Source of the DNA: Acidaminobacter sp.
GTDB lineage: Bacteria; Bacillota_A; Clostridia; Peptostreptococcales; Acidaminobacteraceae
Direction: 5' to 3'
DNA: 64,000 nucleotides
Assembly: GCA_009881125.1 (NCBI GenBank)
Contig: WXFH01000048.1
Location: 55,163-119,162, forward strand
Under the pieces are notes generated by a model. It was not told the DNA's origin, ran no database searches, and was given only the letters and a program-made list of their open reading frames with translations. Positions 27,992 through 36,998 of the stretch are shown one piece after another. The translations under genes were made by a program, and so were the position numbers. The stretch's first letter is position 1, and each line of letters opens with the position of its first letter.

Positions 27992-30900
27992 GACTTCACC
28001 TCCTCTTCCCGTTTATCATGCTCGACCAGGGTGCTTTCCTCCCGGGACTGACTCCCCCCGGCTCCGTAGTCATCCATCCACTGGGTGCCTTTTAGCTTCT
28101 TCAGATTTCTGTAGTGGTTGCCCCCGTAAGTCAGGTCAAACTGACAGATGCCCATGAGATCACAATAATCACAGGCGGTTTTCGATCCGAACCTGTAAGG
28201 CGCCACATCTATGTCCCCTTTTAAGATCTCAGTGCCAAGGGCTGCTATTTTGTCCCGGACATACCGTCTGAGACTTTCGAAGGTCGAGGTTTCAAGGACG
28301 CCGGAGCCGGCAGTCGGCGTTCCGTCTCTTTTGAGTTCGAATGGAATTCTGACAGATTTCGTTTCGGACTCCAAAGTCTGATCGAGGCGCTTCGCCATCT
28401 CCGAGCCGCCTATAATAAGTCCGTTGAGCTTAAGTTTTTTCAAGAGCTCCCGCTCGACATCCTCTTCCCTGACACTTTCGAGATCAACCATAGGGTCATC
28501 TATTTTAAAGTAAAAGAGACCCCCGGGGTAAACCTGCGGCATGGCGGTCAGAATCGACGGATCATTGAGAACCGCATCCATGTAGGCGACCAGCTGGAGC
28601 TGGAGGCCGTGGTGAATTTTGGAGAGATCCAGGGTCTCAGCGCCGGATTTATAATCGACTATTTGTACAAAGGCCACGCCTTCATCCGTTTCACACAAAT
28701 CTATCCTGTCGATCCGCCCTTCCAGCAATAGCCGCTGTCCGTCAGCCAGCTCAATCAGAATAGGAGGAAGGCTGTCCGGACGGTTTGAGGAAAAAGCGAG
28801 CTCAAAGGCTTTAGGCTTAAAATGGCTGTGAGCCAGGTGATCCAAAATGGTCATTGCCGCTCTCGTCCCGGTGCGTTTGACGCGCCTCAGGACATAGCGA
28901 TTCCGTTCAGAGTTTGCAAATACGGACCTGCCATGGCGTTCGACGCTTTCGTCCACGATTTGACCGATCAGCGCTGCGACTTCTTCCTGGGTCTGGGGGG
29001 CGTTCTCGTGACCATCGGCCAAAGCTCTGAGGGCAAAGCTTTCAACTGCGCTGTGGAACAGCCGGCCCACTTCCGGAAGATCCACCTCATAGGGCACCAC
29101 CCGCGCGGGTCTGAGGCCAAAATCCACGAAATGCTTAAACGGACAGGCGGCAAAGCGCTCCAGCCTGGAGATGCTGGTGGTCAGCGGCACGCCGAAAAGC
29201 GTCTCTGTTGCGGCCTGAGAGAGCGGCTTAGGCCGATTGTTGTGGTGAAAGGCTTGTCTCAGCTGGCGCGCGCGTGCTTCAAAGGCAGGTTGGGATTCGA
29301 AATGTCGCAGCATAGCAGCCCATTCCAATTCCGGCCGGGACTGTCTGCCATCCAGCCACTCGCGAATCTGCCTGGTTATAGGCGCGATCACCGCATTGTA
29401 GTTGGACGCCCGGGCAGATGGCGACAACTCATCCAGCCGCAGGTGCTCAATTTTGATTTGAGGAAATAAACTGTCAAGCCTGTCGAGCAGATAGGACGGC
29501 CGCAAACTCCGCCCCATGCCATCCGCAAAAGCACAGCTCACATAGAGCGCCTCAGAAGGCTTCGCCATGGCCAAATGGATAGAGAAGGATTCATTCATAG
29601 AGAGATAGTCGCTGATGGATTTCAGGTCCAGCTGACACGCGCGGAGGCTCAGCTTTTCATCCTCGGTGAGAAGTCCGCTGCCGTCCCGGTTGGAGGGCAG
29701 GATCCCATCTGCAGCGCCCACGAGAAAGAGCGCCTTGATGGGGTGGCTTCGGGAGTGCTCCACTTTGCCAATCAAGACCGTATCAAAGTCCTGAGGCAGC
29801 ATACCCGTTTCATAGGCGGCAAAACCAGCTTCCAGGATCGCCCTGTAATCGCCCAGTTTCATGGCGGTTTCAGGAGACACCGACACAATCTGGTCGAGGA
29901 GGTCGGAGATCATATTCCACCCCTGGATGAGCTCGAAGGCTGCTTCAAAGCCGCTTTGGGATCCAATTTCCCCCATGCGGACTTCATAGCGCTCCCGAAC
30001 GCCGGAATTGACGAGCCAATTAAAGAGGGCCGTACTATAACCTGCTGCGGAATCCGTTTCTTTAAAAGCCGACTCGAACGCTCCAATGACATGCGCCAAC
30101 TTTTCCCTGAGAGGTTCCAACTGGGCATCCTCAACCGGAATCTTCCACCGTTTGCCGCGGATCCCATTCTCAATGGCAAAGATCTCCAGCCGCTCCCATT
30201 CCTCTTTTTTGAGATCTGTCAGACCCGTTTTGAGGCCTCTGAACAATGGTTCCAGTCTAAAATCCTTCTGGTAGGCTTCGAGCATGGCAAGGATCAGCCT
30301 GGCAAGGGGATTTCCTACGATATCCCGCCGGTTGTCATGGAAGGTTGGAATCTGATACTGATTGAATACCCGCGTCAGAAGGTCGTCATAAATCTCAGGG
30401 GCATTGCTGACTACGGCGACATCCGAATAGCGGCAGCCCTGCTCAGCGACCAGCCTTCCAATTTCAAGGGCCACAAATTCCGCCTCGTCCCAGGTGGTAT
30501 CAAAGGTCATGAGGCGAATCCCCTCCGGGACCCCTTCATAGAGGACCTGCGGGAATTCAAAGAGCTGCTGCTCTATATGCCGGAGCGGATTTTCAGGCTC
30601 ATGGGGCGTTGGCATGTGTGTTGATGTAAATCCGCAGCCCGTTTCCTGAGCTATGGCTTCAAGCCGCCTGTAGGTTTCAGCCGTCGCCAAAAAAATCCCC
30701 GACTGCGTCAGATGCTCCGGATCCAAAGTCAACGCAACTCGTAAGGTTTTACAGTTTCTGGAAAGGCTCTCAATCAGTTTGAACTCCTGACCGGTAAAGC
30801 CTGAAAATCCGTCGATGCATACCGTAGAACCGGCGAGGCCCGCAAGCGTTGAGACGCGTTCTGCCGCCAGGTCATAGCGGTCCTCCTCGTCCATGAGCGT

Positions 30901-31422
30901 CCCGGATTTAAGCGCTTCAAACCGTTCAAAGACAAGTGCTATATCGTTGATTTTGGCTGCGGTCAGCCTGGGCAGACCCTCACCGGAATCCCGAAGCTTG
31001 GCCGGTCCTATGCCCGATCGCTTCAGCTCAGCAAGAAAGTCGCCCATCATAGTTATAAATCCGGGCTTTCGGTGCGCGGACCGGTAAGCTTCCAGACGAT
31101 CGGCAGACTCCAGCAGAATGCGTTTGAGCAGCATGTGCCGTCCAAGCTCGTCCAGATACAGCTGCTGACTGGCCTGGGTGGATTCGAGCACCCTGTCCAC
31201 CAGTTTTCTAAAACTGAGGACCTGTACCCTGAGCAGGCCTTCCAGGTTCTGATAGCTGATCAGCTCCCGTTCCGCCTGAAGCGTGAACTGCTCCGGTACG
31301 ATCAGCCAAACTGTGTTGCCAAGATCCCCCGTCACGCCCGAGTCGCTTTCCAATTGAGCGAGAAGCTCATAGATCCCTTTTGTCTTGCCGCTGCCGGAGC
31401 GGCCTGTTACCACCTGAATCAA
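27988..31422 (-). CDS. addB: ATP-dependent helicase/nuclease subunit B
   Basis: 1144 residues from a TTG at 31422 (LIQVVTGRSGSGKTKGIYEL) with GGGGTG six bases upstream. The frame is open to 31518, but that extension is the terminator-like hairpin after the preceding gene. Walker A is in the first 15 residues; the C-terminal nuclease has LEGRIDRIDL and IVDYKSGA. Iron-sulfur cysteines are visible as FAACPFKHF and the trio in ACDYCDLMGICQF. AddB structurally clamps DNA ends and cuts one strand. Confidence 0.93.
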   Translation of the reverse strand: MIQVVTGRSGSGKTKGIYELLAQLESDSGVTGDLGNTVWLIVPEQFTLQAERELISYQNLEGLLRVQVLSFRKLVDRVLESTQASQQLYLDELGRHMLLKRILLESADRLEAYRSAHRKPGFITMMGDFLAELKRSGIGPAKLRDSGEGLPRLTAAKINDIALVFERFEALKSGTLMDEEDRYDLAAERVSTLAGLAGSTVCIDGFSGFTGQEFKLIESLSRNCKTLRVALTLDPEHLTQSGIFLATAETYRRLEAIAQETGCGFTSTHMPTPHEPENPLRHIEQQLFEFPQVLYEGVPEGIRLMTFDTTWDEAEFVALEIGRLVAEQGCRYSDVAVVSNAPEIYDDLLTRVFNQYQIPTFHDNRRDIVGNPLARLILAMLEAYQKDFRLEPLFRGLKTGLTDLKKEEWERLEIFAIENGIRGKRWKIPVEDAQLEPLREKLAHVIGAFESAFKETDSAAGYSTALFNWLVNSGVRERYEVRMGEIGSQSGFEAAFELIQGWNMISDLLDQIVSVSPETAMKLGDYRAILEAGFAAYETGMLPQDFDTVLIGKVEHSRSHPIKALFLVGAADGILPSNRDGSGLLTEDEKLSLRACQLDLKSISDYLSMNESFSIHLAMAKPSEALYVSCAFADGMGRSLRPSYLLDRLDSLFPQIKIEHLRLDELSPSARASNYNAVIAPITRQIREWLDGRQSRPELEWAAMLRHFESQPAFEARARQLRQAFHHNNRPKPLSQAATETLFGVPLTTSISRLERFAACPFKHFVDFGLRPARVVPYEVDLPEVGRLFHSAVESFALRALADGHENAPQTQEEVAALIGQIVDESVERHGRSVFANSERNRYVLRRVKRTGTRAAMTILDHLAHSHFKPKAFELAFSSNRPDSLPPILIELADGQRLLLEGRIDRIDLCETDEGVAFVQIVDYKSGAETLDLSKIHHGLQLQLVAYMDAVLNDPSILTAMPQVYPGGLFYFKIDDPMVDLESVREEDVERELLKKLKLNGLIIGGSEMAKRLDQTLESETKSVRIPFELKRDGTPTAGSGVLETSTFESLRRYVRDKIAALGTEILKGDIDVAPYRFGSKTACDYCDLMGICQFDLTYGGNHYRNLKKLKGTQWMDDYGAGGSQSREESTLVEHDKREEEVKS

Positions 31423-31473
31423 TTGCTGCACCCCACTTTTCAAGCCTGTATTACAGGTAAAAGAAACCAGGAG

Positions 31474-31530
31474 GAAGACGGTGACAATAGGAAGTCTGGA
31501 GAGCGACTTCCGCTGCACGATCTTCCTCCC
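31474..31530 (-). terminator. Hairpin between DUF1461 gene and addB
   Basis: GGGAGGAAGA..and ..TCTTCCTCC pair as the outer stem, with GGAAGTC/GACTTCC inside. No strong T run follows on the minus strand, so it may attenuate rather than end transcription into addB. Its sequence is clearly related to the hairpin after speA (46878-46940), including the TAGCAAAAC that carries both stop codons. Confidence 0.55.
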
Positions 31531-31536
31531 GTTTTG

Positions 31537-32280
31537 CTACGCTCGCCTAAATCGCCCTGCGCGCTTCGAACTCCTTAAAAAAATGGTGCCGATGGTCACC
31601 AGTACGACATTCAAACCAATATAAAGTCCGAAGATCCGAATGGCAATATCCACAAAAAATTGTTCTTGTAGAATCACAATCAGCAAATCCGTTTTGGGAT
31701 TGAGAAGCCACAAGTCATTGTCGAAAAAGAGTTCATGAAACAACGTGAAGTATTTCGTGAAGTCAATGGTGATCAACAGCAATAAAAATCCGGCTGCTGC
31801 AATACCCAGCACACCAGCGCCAATCAAACCCCGGTAAAGCAGGGCGCGGTCCCTGCTGAGCTGCAGGGCGACAAAGGCAGACAGGGCAAAGGCCGCAATG
31901 GCGATCATTTTGATTCTGCCATTCAGTTGAAAGAGCACCAAAACGTCCACCATATGGGTCTGCTCCCGATCATTAAAGAGCTGAACCTGCCTCCCGTTTC
32001 TTTCAACTTCAAATTGAAACTCAGGCTCCTGTCCTTTGAGATAACCAATGATCATGTCCGAGACGCCGCCCAGCTCTTCCGCAGTCAGCCCAGTAAGTTC
32101 GGTCGTGCCTAGTTTTTCAAACTCCTGGTCATAATAACTGCGACTCATTGAAAAGACATCAATGCTCAGGCTCAGTATAAATAAATTTGCTGTGACTGCC
32201 ATAATCAGGACAAGAAGCCATTTTGCCGCACTTGGCAATTCAATTGCCGGTCCCTGCTGTGGTACTGACGATATTCTCAT
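31537..32280 (-). CDS. DUF1461 (TIGR01906) integral membrane protein
   Basis: 247 residues with four hydrophobic segments (about 20-40, 125-145, 150-175 and 210-235) and an extracytoplasmic loop containing YYDQEFEKLG. This pattern and LFHELFFDNDLWLLNPKTDLLI fit the TIGR01906/DUF1461 family of unknown function. The ATG overlaps the stop of the peroxiredoxin gene (ATGA), so it depends on translation through the upstream TGA codon. Confidence 0.78.
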   Translation of the reverse strand: MRISSVPQQGPAIELPSAAKWLLVLIMAVTANLFILSLSIDVFSMSRSYYDQEFEKLGTTELTGLTAEELGGVSDMIIGYLKGQEPEFQFEVERNGRQVQLFNDREQTHMVDVLVLFQLNGRIKMIAIAAFALSAFVALQLSRDRALLYRGLIGAGVLGIAAAGFLLLLITIDFTKYFTLFHELFFDNDLWLLNPKTDLLIVILQEQFFVDIAIRIFGLYIGLNVVLVTIGTIFLRSSKRAGRFRRA

Positions 32281-32744
32281 TGAATTTTCATTGCCTCCAA
32301 CACTTGTTCAGCATGTCCCGCCGCTTTTACGCCTCTAAAGACGTGGATCAGTTTCCCGGATTCGTCAAAGACAAAAGTGGATCGGTCGACACCCATGACA
32401 TCCTTGCCATACATCTTTTTCGCCTTCATGACGTCAAAATAGTGATGGGCGGTCTGATCAGGGTCACTAAGAAGTACAAAATTCAAATCCTGCTTTTCAA
32501 TAAACTTAAGGTGAGATTTGACAGAGTCCCTGCTGATCCCGACAACCTCGGCATTCAAAGCTTCAAAAGCTTCTTTCAGTGCCCGAAACTCGAGCGCTTC
32601 CTGCGTTCAGCCTGAGGTGCTGTCTTTGGGATAGAAAAAGAGCACCAGTTTTTTCCCTTTGGCTGCATAATCAGACAGTTTGACGGCTTCGCCCCCACTG
32701 CCTTCAAGCACTAGTTCAGGCACTGCTGCACCGATCTCGATCAT
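32277..32744 (-). CDS. prxU: Selenocysteine-containing peroxiredoxin (PrxU-like, Bcp/PrxQ family), TGA decoded at 32607-32609
   Basis: Reduces hydroperoxides with a thiol or selenol. The 155-residue frame runs from ATG 32744 (AAGGAGG seven bases upstream) to 32277 with one internal TGA at codon 46. Upstream of it the frame encodes LVLFFYPKDSTSG and downstream TQEALEFRALKEAF, so the TGA occupies the peroxidatic position of P-x3-T-x2-C. Family arginine in GVDRSTFVF is kept. No cysteine occurs anywhere, and the resolving position five residues on is leucine, so it would be a 1-Sec enzyme. Known precedent is PrxU of Eubacterium acidaminophilum. Treated as coding, not broken, because both halves stay in frame and conserved. 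Confidence 0.88.
32576..32609 (-). promoter_or_regulatory. Candidate bacterial SECIS hairpin
   Basis: Directly 3' of the TGA, GCTCG (32595-32591) pairs with CGGGC (32585-32581) around the loop AGTTT, and CAG pairs with CTG below an internal bulge. Position and size fit a bacterial SECIS read by SelB; the loop contains GU. Judged by eye only. Confidence 0.55.
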
Positions 32745-32764
32745 AAAATTGCCTCCTTCATATG

Positions 32765-32810
32765 GATGACGCCAGACACGCCGTGAATGAAGCGGGCGTC
32801 TGACGTCATC
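32765..32810 (-). terminator. Hairpin between pfp and prxU
   Basis: GATGACG/CGTCATC outer stem with CAGAC/GTCTG inside. No T run follows, and the prxU ribosome site starts within about 15 bases, so it may be an mRNA processing or stability element rather than a terminator. Confidence 0.5.
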
Positions 32811-32825
32811 TTGCTGACAGCCGTT

Positions 32826-34043
32826 TTATTTGTTGAGGACTTTGTCGACTCTTGGCGCTCTGAGACGGTGTGCCTGCTCAAAGCCGGAGCCTATCAAAGG
32901 TCTCAGGTAATATTTAAAATCGTCAGTAACGTGGTTGCCGGCGAGGTTGATGTACTCATCCGGCATCAGGCGGGTCTTGGCCGCAACGGTTTCCAGAGGC
33001 ACCAATTTGTAGTCCACAGAGTAAAAACCGGTTCTCTCAATGGCAATTGAACCGTCGACGCGATTCCAGATCGCGAATTGAGCAGCTTTTTCGCCGACTT
33101 CGCGCGCCTCTCTCTGGTCGACATCTGAAACGCAGCCCAGGAAGGATCTTTGCAGGTAACCAAAGGTATCTGCCCTGACGCGGCTGATATTCAGTTTTGT
33201 TTTGATGAGATCCGCCAGGTAATCGCCCAAGACGCCGGATCCGGAGAGTTGAACATTGCCATGAGCGTCAAACTCCTGCTTCATGCCGGAATGCTGGCTG
33301 ATAGGTTTGCCGTTTGCGTCCACAACCCCTTCAGAGATCGCGATAATGCAGCGGCCATACTTATCATAAGTCTCCTTGACGTCCTTCAGGAAGTTATCAA
33401 CGTCAAAGGTGCGCTCCGGCAAATAGATGAGGTGCGGACCATCATCCGGATACTTCTGAGCCAAAGAGGCCGCTGCCGTCAGGAAGCCCGCAGAACGGCC
33501 CATGACAACGCCTATGTAGACGCCGCCCATGGCGCGGTTGTCCAGGTTAACCCCTGAGAAAGCGCTGGCGACATAACGGGCTGCAGACCCATAACCCGGG
33601 GTATGGTCGTTCATCATCAGATCGTTGTCAATAGTTTTCGGAATATGAATCGCCCTGAATTCATAATTGGCGATTTCTGCGTATTGATTGACAATCCGGA
33701 CCGTGTCGCTTGAATCATTGCCGCCAATGTAGAAGAAGTAACGGATGTCATGCGCTTTCATAGTTTCAAACATTTCGCGGCAAAACTTTTCGTCAGGCTT
33801 GATGCGTGTCGACAAAAGCGCTGAGGACGGCGTCTTGGCGACCTGCTCCAGATTATGAGTCGTCTCCTGTGTCAGATCGAGAAAATTCTCGTTGACTATG
33901 CCTTCTACACCATGCTCAGCCCCGTATACCTTTGTGACCTGGCTGAATTTTCTGCTTTCAAGAACAGCGCCTACCAAGGATTGATTTATGACCGCCGTAG
34001 GGCCGCCGCCTTGAGCGACTAAAACTTTTCCTCTTAATTCCAT
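32826..34043 (-). CDS. pfp: 6-phosphofructokinase, probably pyrophosphate-dependent
   Basis: 405 residues. Phosphorylates fructose 6-phosphate. GGPTAVINQS at the N-terminus, GGNDSSDT near residue 105, PKTIDNDL near 135 and MGRSAGFLT near 183 are the phosphate and substrate motifs. The GGND version (aspartate after the glycines instead of glycine) and the TIDND aspartate agree with diphosphate use, as in many anaerobes. AGGAGG lies nine bases before the ATG. It heads the minus-strand run toward addBA. Confidence 0.88.
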   Translation of the reverse strand: MELRGKVLVAQGGGPTAVINQSLVGAVLESRKFSQVTKVYGAEHGVEGIVNENFLDLTQETTHNLEQVAKTPSSALLSTRIKPDEKFCREMFETMKAHDIRYFFYIGGNDSSDTVRIVNQYAEIANYEFRAIHIPKTIDNDLMMNDHTPGYGSAARYVASAFSGVNLDNRAMGGVYIGVVMGRSAGFLTAAASLAQKYPDDGPHLIYLPERTFDVDNFLKDVKETYDKYGRCIIAISEGVVDANGKPISQHSGMKQEFDAHGNVQLSGSGVLGDYLADLIKTKLNISRVRADTFGYLQRSFLGCVSDVDQREAREVGEKAAQFAIWNRVDGSIAIERTGFYSVDYKLVPLETVAAKTRLMPDEYINLAGNHVTDDFKYYLRPLIGSGFEQAHRLRAPRVDKVLNK

Positions 34044-34147
34044 AAATGATCGCCTCCTAAAATGACATTTGAACTATTGATACCCGAAAAGTCATCAAAT
34101 TGACATTCTCAGGAAAACTTTGTTGCTGCGTTTCAGCGAAACTTTTA

Positions 34148-35722
34148 TCAGATGCCATAGCGTTCTTTGTATTTCGCTTTCAGATCCTGGATGTAGTAGC
34201 TGGGATCAAAAGGCTTACCGGTAGCTGCCTCTATGAGCTGCTCCGGCTTTAGCCGTTTGCCGTGGCTATGCACATGAAGTGTCAGCCACTCCAAAATATC
34301 GCCAAAGTCCAGAGATCTCAGCGCCCGTTCCACATCGACCTCCTGTTTCATGAAATGCAGGAGCTGTGACGCATAGGCATTCCCCAAAGCGTAGGATGGG
34401 AAATAGCCAATAAGACCGGCTGCCCAATGGACATCCTGAAGCACCCCTTCCCCATGATGGGCAGGCTCCACGCCAAGATAGTCCCTCATCAAGCGGTTCC
34501 AAGCCTCCGGCAGGTCCTCAACTTCCAGCGCCCCTTCAAAAATGGCTTTTTCAAGTTCATAGCGCACCATGATATGCAGCGAATACGTCAACTCATCTGC
34601 TTCAATCCGAATCAAAGTCGCTTCGACACGATTGATTGCTTCTATGAACGTGTCAAGCGGTATGTCATCCAGCGCCGGGCTGAACTCTGCCTGCATTTCA
34701 TCGTACAGCTTTCTCCAAAAGGCTTTGCTTCTGCCAAAAGCATTTTCAAACATCCGCGACTGAGATTCATGGACCGCCGAGGACGCACCTCCGTCCAAAC
34801 CAGTATTGGCAAGAATTCTATCAAAATTTTGTTCATAGATGCCATGCCCGCCTTCATGAAGGACACTGAATATGGAGGAAATGAATTCCTGCTCATAGTA
34901 ATGGGTGGTCATTCGAACATCATCTATGGACATAGCATTCGTAAACGGATGCTCACTTTCCTTCAGAAAGCCCCGGTTCAGGTCAAAGCCTATGACCTCC
35001 AGCAACCGTCTGGAAAACGCCTCCTGTTTCTCCTTTGGAATCGCCCTGGAAAGAAAATCATAGTGCTGCGGGTTTTCGGAGATCTTCTCCCTGATTCCGC
35101 TGAGCAGCGGCACTATTTCCGCTCGAAGCTCGCCAAAAAAGCGATCCAGTTTTTTGACCGTCATTCCCGGTTCAAACATTTCAATCCAGGCATCATATGG
35201 ATGTTGATCATACCCGATGTATTCTGAGAATCTCCTCGCAGTATCAAAAATGATTCTGTAATGGGACTTAAATCCCTCAAAATCACTTGCCCGCTTTGCC
35301 TCTTCCCATTCCACTTCTGATTTCGAAAGAAAAGTCATGAACTCAGTATAATCGTCCTTAGGAATTTTTTCTATTCGCTTGAGTTCAATCAGCCACTCCC
35401 TGGCAATGTCCCCTTCAAGGGTTCCCGCCTCCCGCGAAAATGCTTCCAGCAGCACCCTGAATTCAGGGTCCACGAGGAAACGATAGTGTTCGCGCGTCAA
35501 GACGCCATAACCTTTGCTCCTGAAGCCCACGCCCGCGATTGGCGCGCCGCTCACCGTCTGGTCCCAATTAATGGTGTTCATGGCCAGCCGGTAAGCAGAC
35601 AATATTTCAAGAAACTCATAAAGTTTCTCCTGACAGGTCCGGCGTTCCTCGGTTGAATGCCAGAGTTCTTGGCTGGTCAGACTGCCGGTTCTATGATCAG
35701 AGCTGCTCTCAGGTCTGTCCAT
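34148..35722 (-). CDS. M32 family metallocarboxypeptidase
   Basis: 524 residues, normal for thermostable carboxypeptidase Taq. Removes C-terminal amino acids from peptides. The zinc motif HEGGHGIYE is near residue 290 and the family block SAVHESQSRMFEN follows. NTINWDQ near residue 48 matches the conserved N-terminal helix hairpin. Start codon is uncertain: the ATG at 35722 is 5 bases after the preceding stop, and no strong ribosome site is seen. Likely cytoplasmic peptide turnover. Confidence 0.9.
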   Translation of the reverse strand: MDRPESSSDHRTGSLTSQELWHSTEERRTCQEKLYEFLEILSAYRLAMNTINWDQTVSGAPIAGVGFRSKGYGVLTREHYRFLVDPEFRVLLEAFSREAGTLEGDIAREWLIELKRIEKIPKDDYTEFMTFLSKSEVEWEEAKRASDFEGFKSHYRIIFDTARRFSEYIGYDQHPYDAWIEMFEPGMTVKKLDRFFGELRAEIVPLLSGIREKISENPQHYDFLSRAIPKEKQEAFSRRLLEVIGFDLNRGFLKESEHPFTNAMSIDDVRMTTHYYEQEFISSIFSVLHEGGHGIYEQNFDRILANTGLDGGASSAVHESQSRMFENAFGRSKAFWRKLYDEMQAEFSPALDDIPLDTFIEAINRVEATLIRIEADELTYSLHIMVRYELEKAIFEGALEVEDLPEAWNRLMRDYLGVEPAHHGEGVLQDVHWAAGLIGYFPSYALGNAYASQLLHFMKQEVDVERALRSLDFGDILEWLTLHVHSHGKRLKPEQLIEAATGKPFDPSYYIQDLKAKYKERYGI

Positions 35723-35726
35723 ACAA

Positions 35727-36755
35727 TCAGCGCTCCAGTCTCACACAGACCTTATCCCGAGTGATTTCGCCGATGGTCCCGGCCCCCGTCATCAGCATAG
35801 CCTCTGTCAATTCTGCCTTAAGCTTATTCAAATACAGCCCGACACCCTCTTCAGCCCCGCCATAAACGGCATAGGCGAACGGCCTGCCGATCAAGACGCC
35901 CTGGGCGCCCATAGCAATGGCTTTGAAGACATCCAAGCCTGTACGGAATCCCCCGTCGACCAGGATCGTCATCTTCCCGCTGACTGCCTTTACTATATCC
36001 GGCAGCACTTCAATGGTCGACGGCGTTTCATCCAGCACCCGCCCGCCGTGATTGGAGACAATAATGCCGCTGGCGCCGGCTTCAAGTGCTTTTTTTGCGC
36101 CTTCAACTGTCATGATCCCCTTCAGGATAAACGGCACTTTGATCTGCGCAATAATTTTTGAAAGGGTTTCAACCGACATAGGTGCCACCGGTTTCCCCTG
36201 TGCCGCCAAAATAGCAAGTCCGGCAGCGTCGATATCCATTGCTACCGCGAGCGCGCCCGAGGCCTCGGCCATCTTCGCCTTATTAAGGACCTCTTCGTAA
36301 CTCCAAGGCTTGATTGTAGGAATACCCCAGCCTTCGAGCTCATAGATGGCTTCAATTGTCCCCTGGAACACTTCATCCTTTACGCCGTCCCCCGTGAATG
36401 CCACCGTTCCGGCTGAGTGGCAGCCCTTCAGCAAGGCGCTGGAATAGGACAGATCGTCATATAAGTCGCTATAGTGAAGGCCAACTGCGCCAATAGGCGC
36501 CGCATACACCGGCAGATCCACCGTCTTTCCAAAGAGCGTCGTTTGGGTGGATACCGCTTTTGGGTCATAGATGGTATCCATTTGGAGGCGGATCTTTTTT
36601 AAGTCCTGGTAACTTCTGATGAATCCAAGTCCTGAGCCTTTTCCGCCCGGCCCCGGGATCATGCCCCTGCATGCGATGCCGTTGCATTCCGGACAAACTT
36701 TGCAATAAGGACCAATATTCTGCTTCGCATTGTTCAACACTTCCTGATAATTCAT
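35727..36755 (-). CDS. FMN-dependent alpha-hydroxy-acid oxidase/dehydrogenase family protein
   Basis: About 342 residues from ATG 36755 (or GTG 36758), with AAGGAG upstream; the frame opens at 36809. TIM-barrel flavoprotein with PVYAAPIGAVG, IVSNHGGRVLDETP and ILVDGGFRTGLDVFKAIAMGA, which bind FMN and the substrate carboxylate. The N-terminus carries CKVCPECNGIACRG, a cysteine cluster not found in classical lactate or glycolate oxidases and possibly a metal or Fe-S site. In an anaerobe a dehydrogenase role is more likely than oxidase. Substrate unknown. Confidence 0.85.
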   Translation of the reverse strand: MNYQEVLNNAKQNIGPYCKVCPECNGIACRGMIPGPGGKGSGLGFIRSYQDLKKIRLQMDTIYDPKAVSTQTTLFGKTVDLPVYAAPIGAVGLHYSDLYDDLSYSSALLKGCHSAGTVAFTGDGVKDEVFQGTIEAIYELEGWGIPTIKPWSYEEVLNKAKMAEASGALAVAMDIDAAGLAILAAQGKPVAPMSVETLSKIIAQIKVPFILKGIMTVEGAKKALEAGASGIIVSNHGGRVLDETPSTIEVLPDIVKAVSGKMTILVDGGFRTGLDVFKAIAMGAQGVLIGRPFAYAVYGGAEEGVGLYLNKLKAELTEAMLMTGAGTIGEITRDKVCVRLER

Positions 36756-36917
36756 CACTCGGTCACTCCTTAGGTTAGACTCACTTGAGGAACCATACCC
36801 TTGTTCCATTCAATAAAAGTATACCAAATTCTCAGACAGGAAGACATAGAAGGATGACATCGGGCCCGCCTCATCTCCTACATTTTCAGGTTGCTTCTGT
36901 TCTAAGCTGCAAAGGTA

Positions 36918-36926
36918 TGATATAAT
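36918..36926 (+). promoter_or_regulatory. Extended -10 promoter of the SEC-C gene
   Basis: TGATATAAT, an extended -10, lies about 70 bases before the start codon. No good -35 is seen. Confidence 0.45.
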
Positions 36927-36998
36927 GTCAAGCGGTTAAGCTCGAAAAACGCACGCCATCTGGCGAAATAAGGCAAGACATTGAAGGGAGTTTTAAGT

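Noticed and set aside
29575..30624. 349-codon open frame on the plus strand
   Set aside because: Antisense to addB, no family resemblance; a by-product of coding bias.
31423..31518. N-terminal extension of addB with a signal-like stretch
   Set aside because: The extension translates the hairpin after the DUF1461 gene; the TTG at 31422 has a proper ribosome site and fits the family start.
32277..32558. Truncated Bcp-type peroxiredoxin or pseudogene
   Set aside because: Conserved peroxiredoxin sequence continues upstream in the same frame to an ATG with a strong ribosome site; only a TGA at the catalytic cysteine position intervenes.
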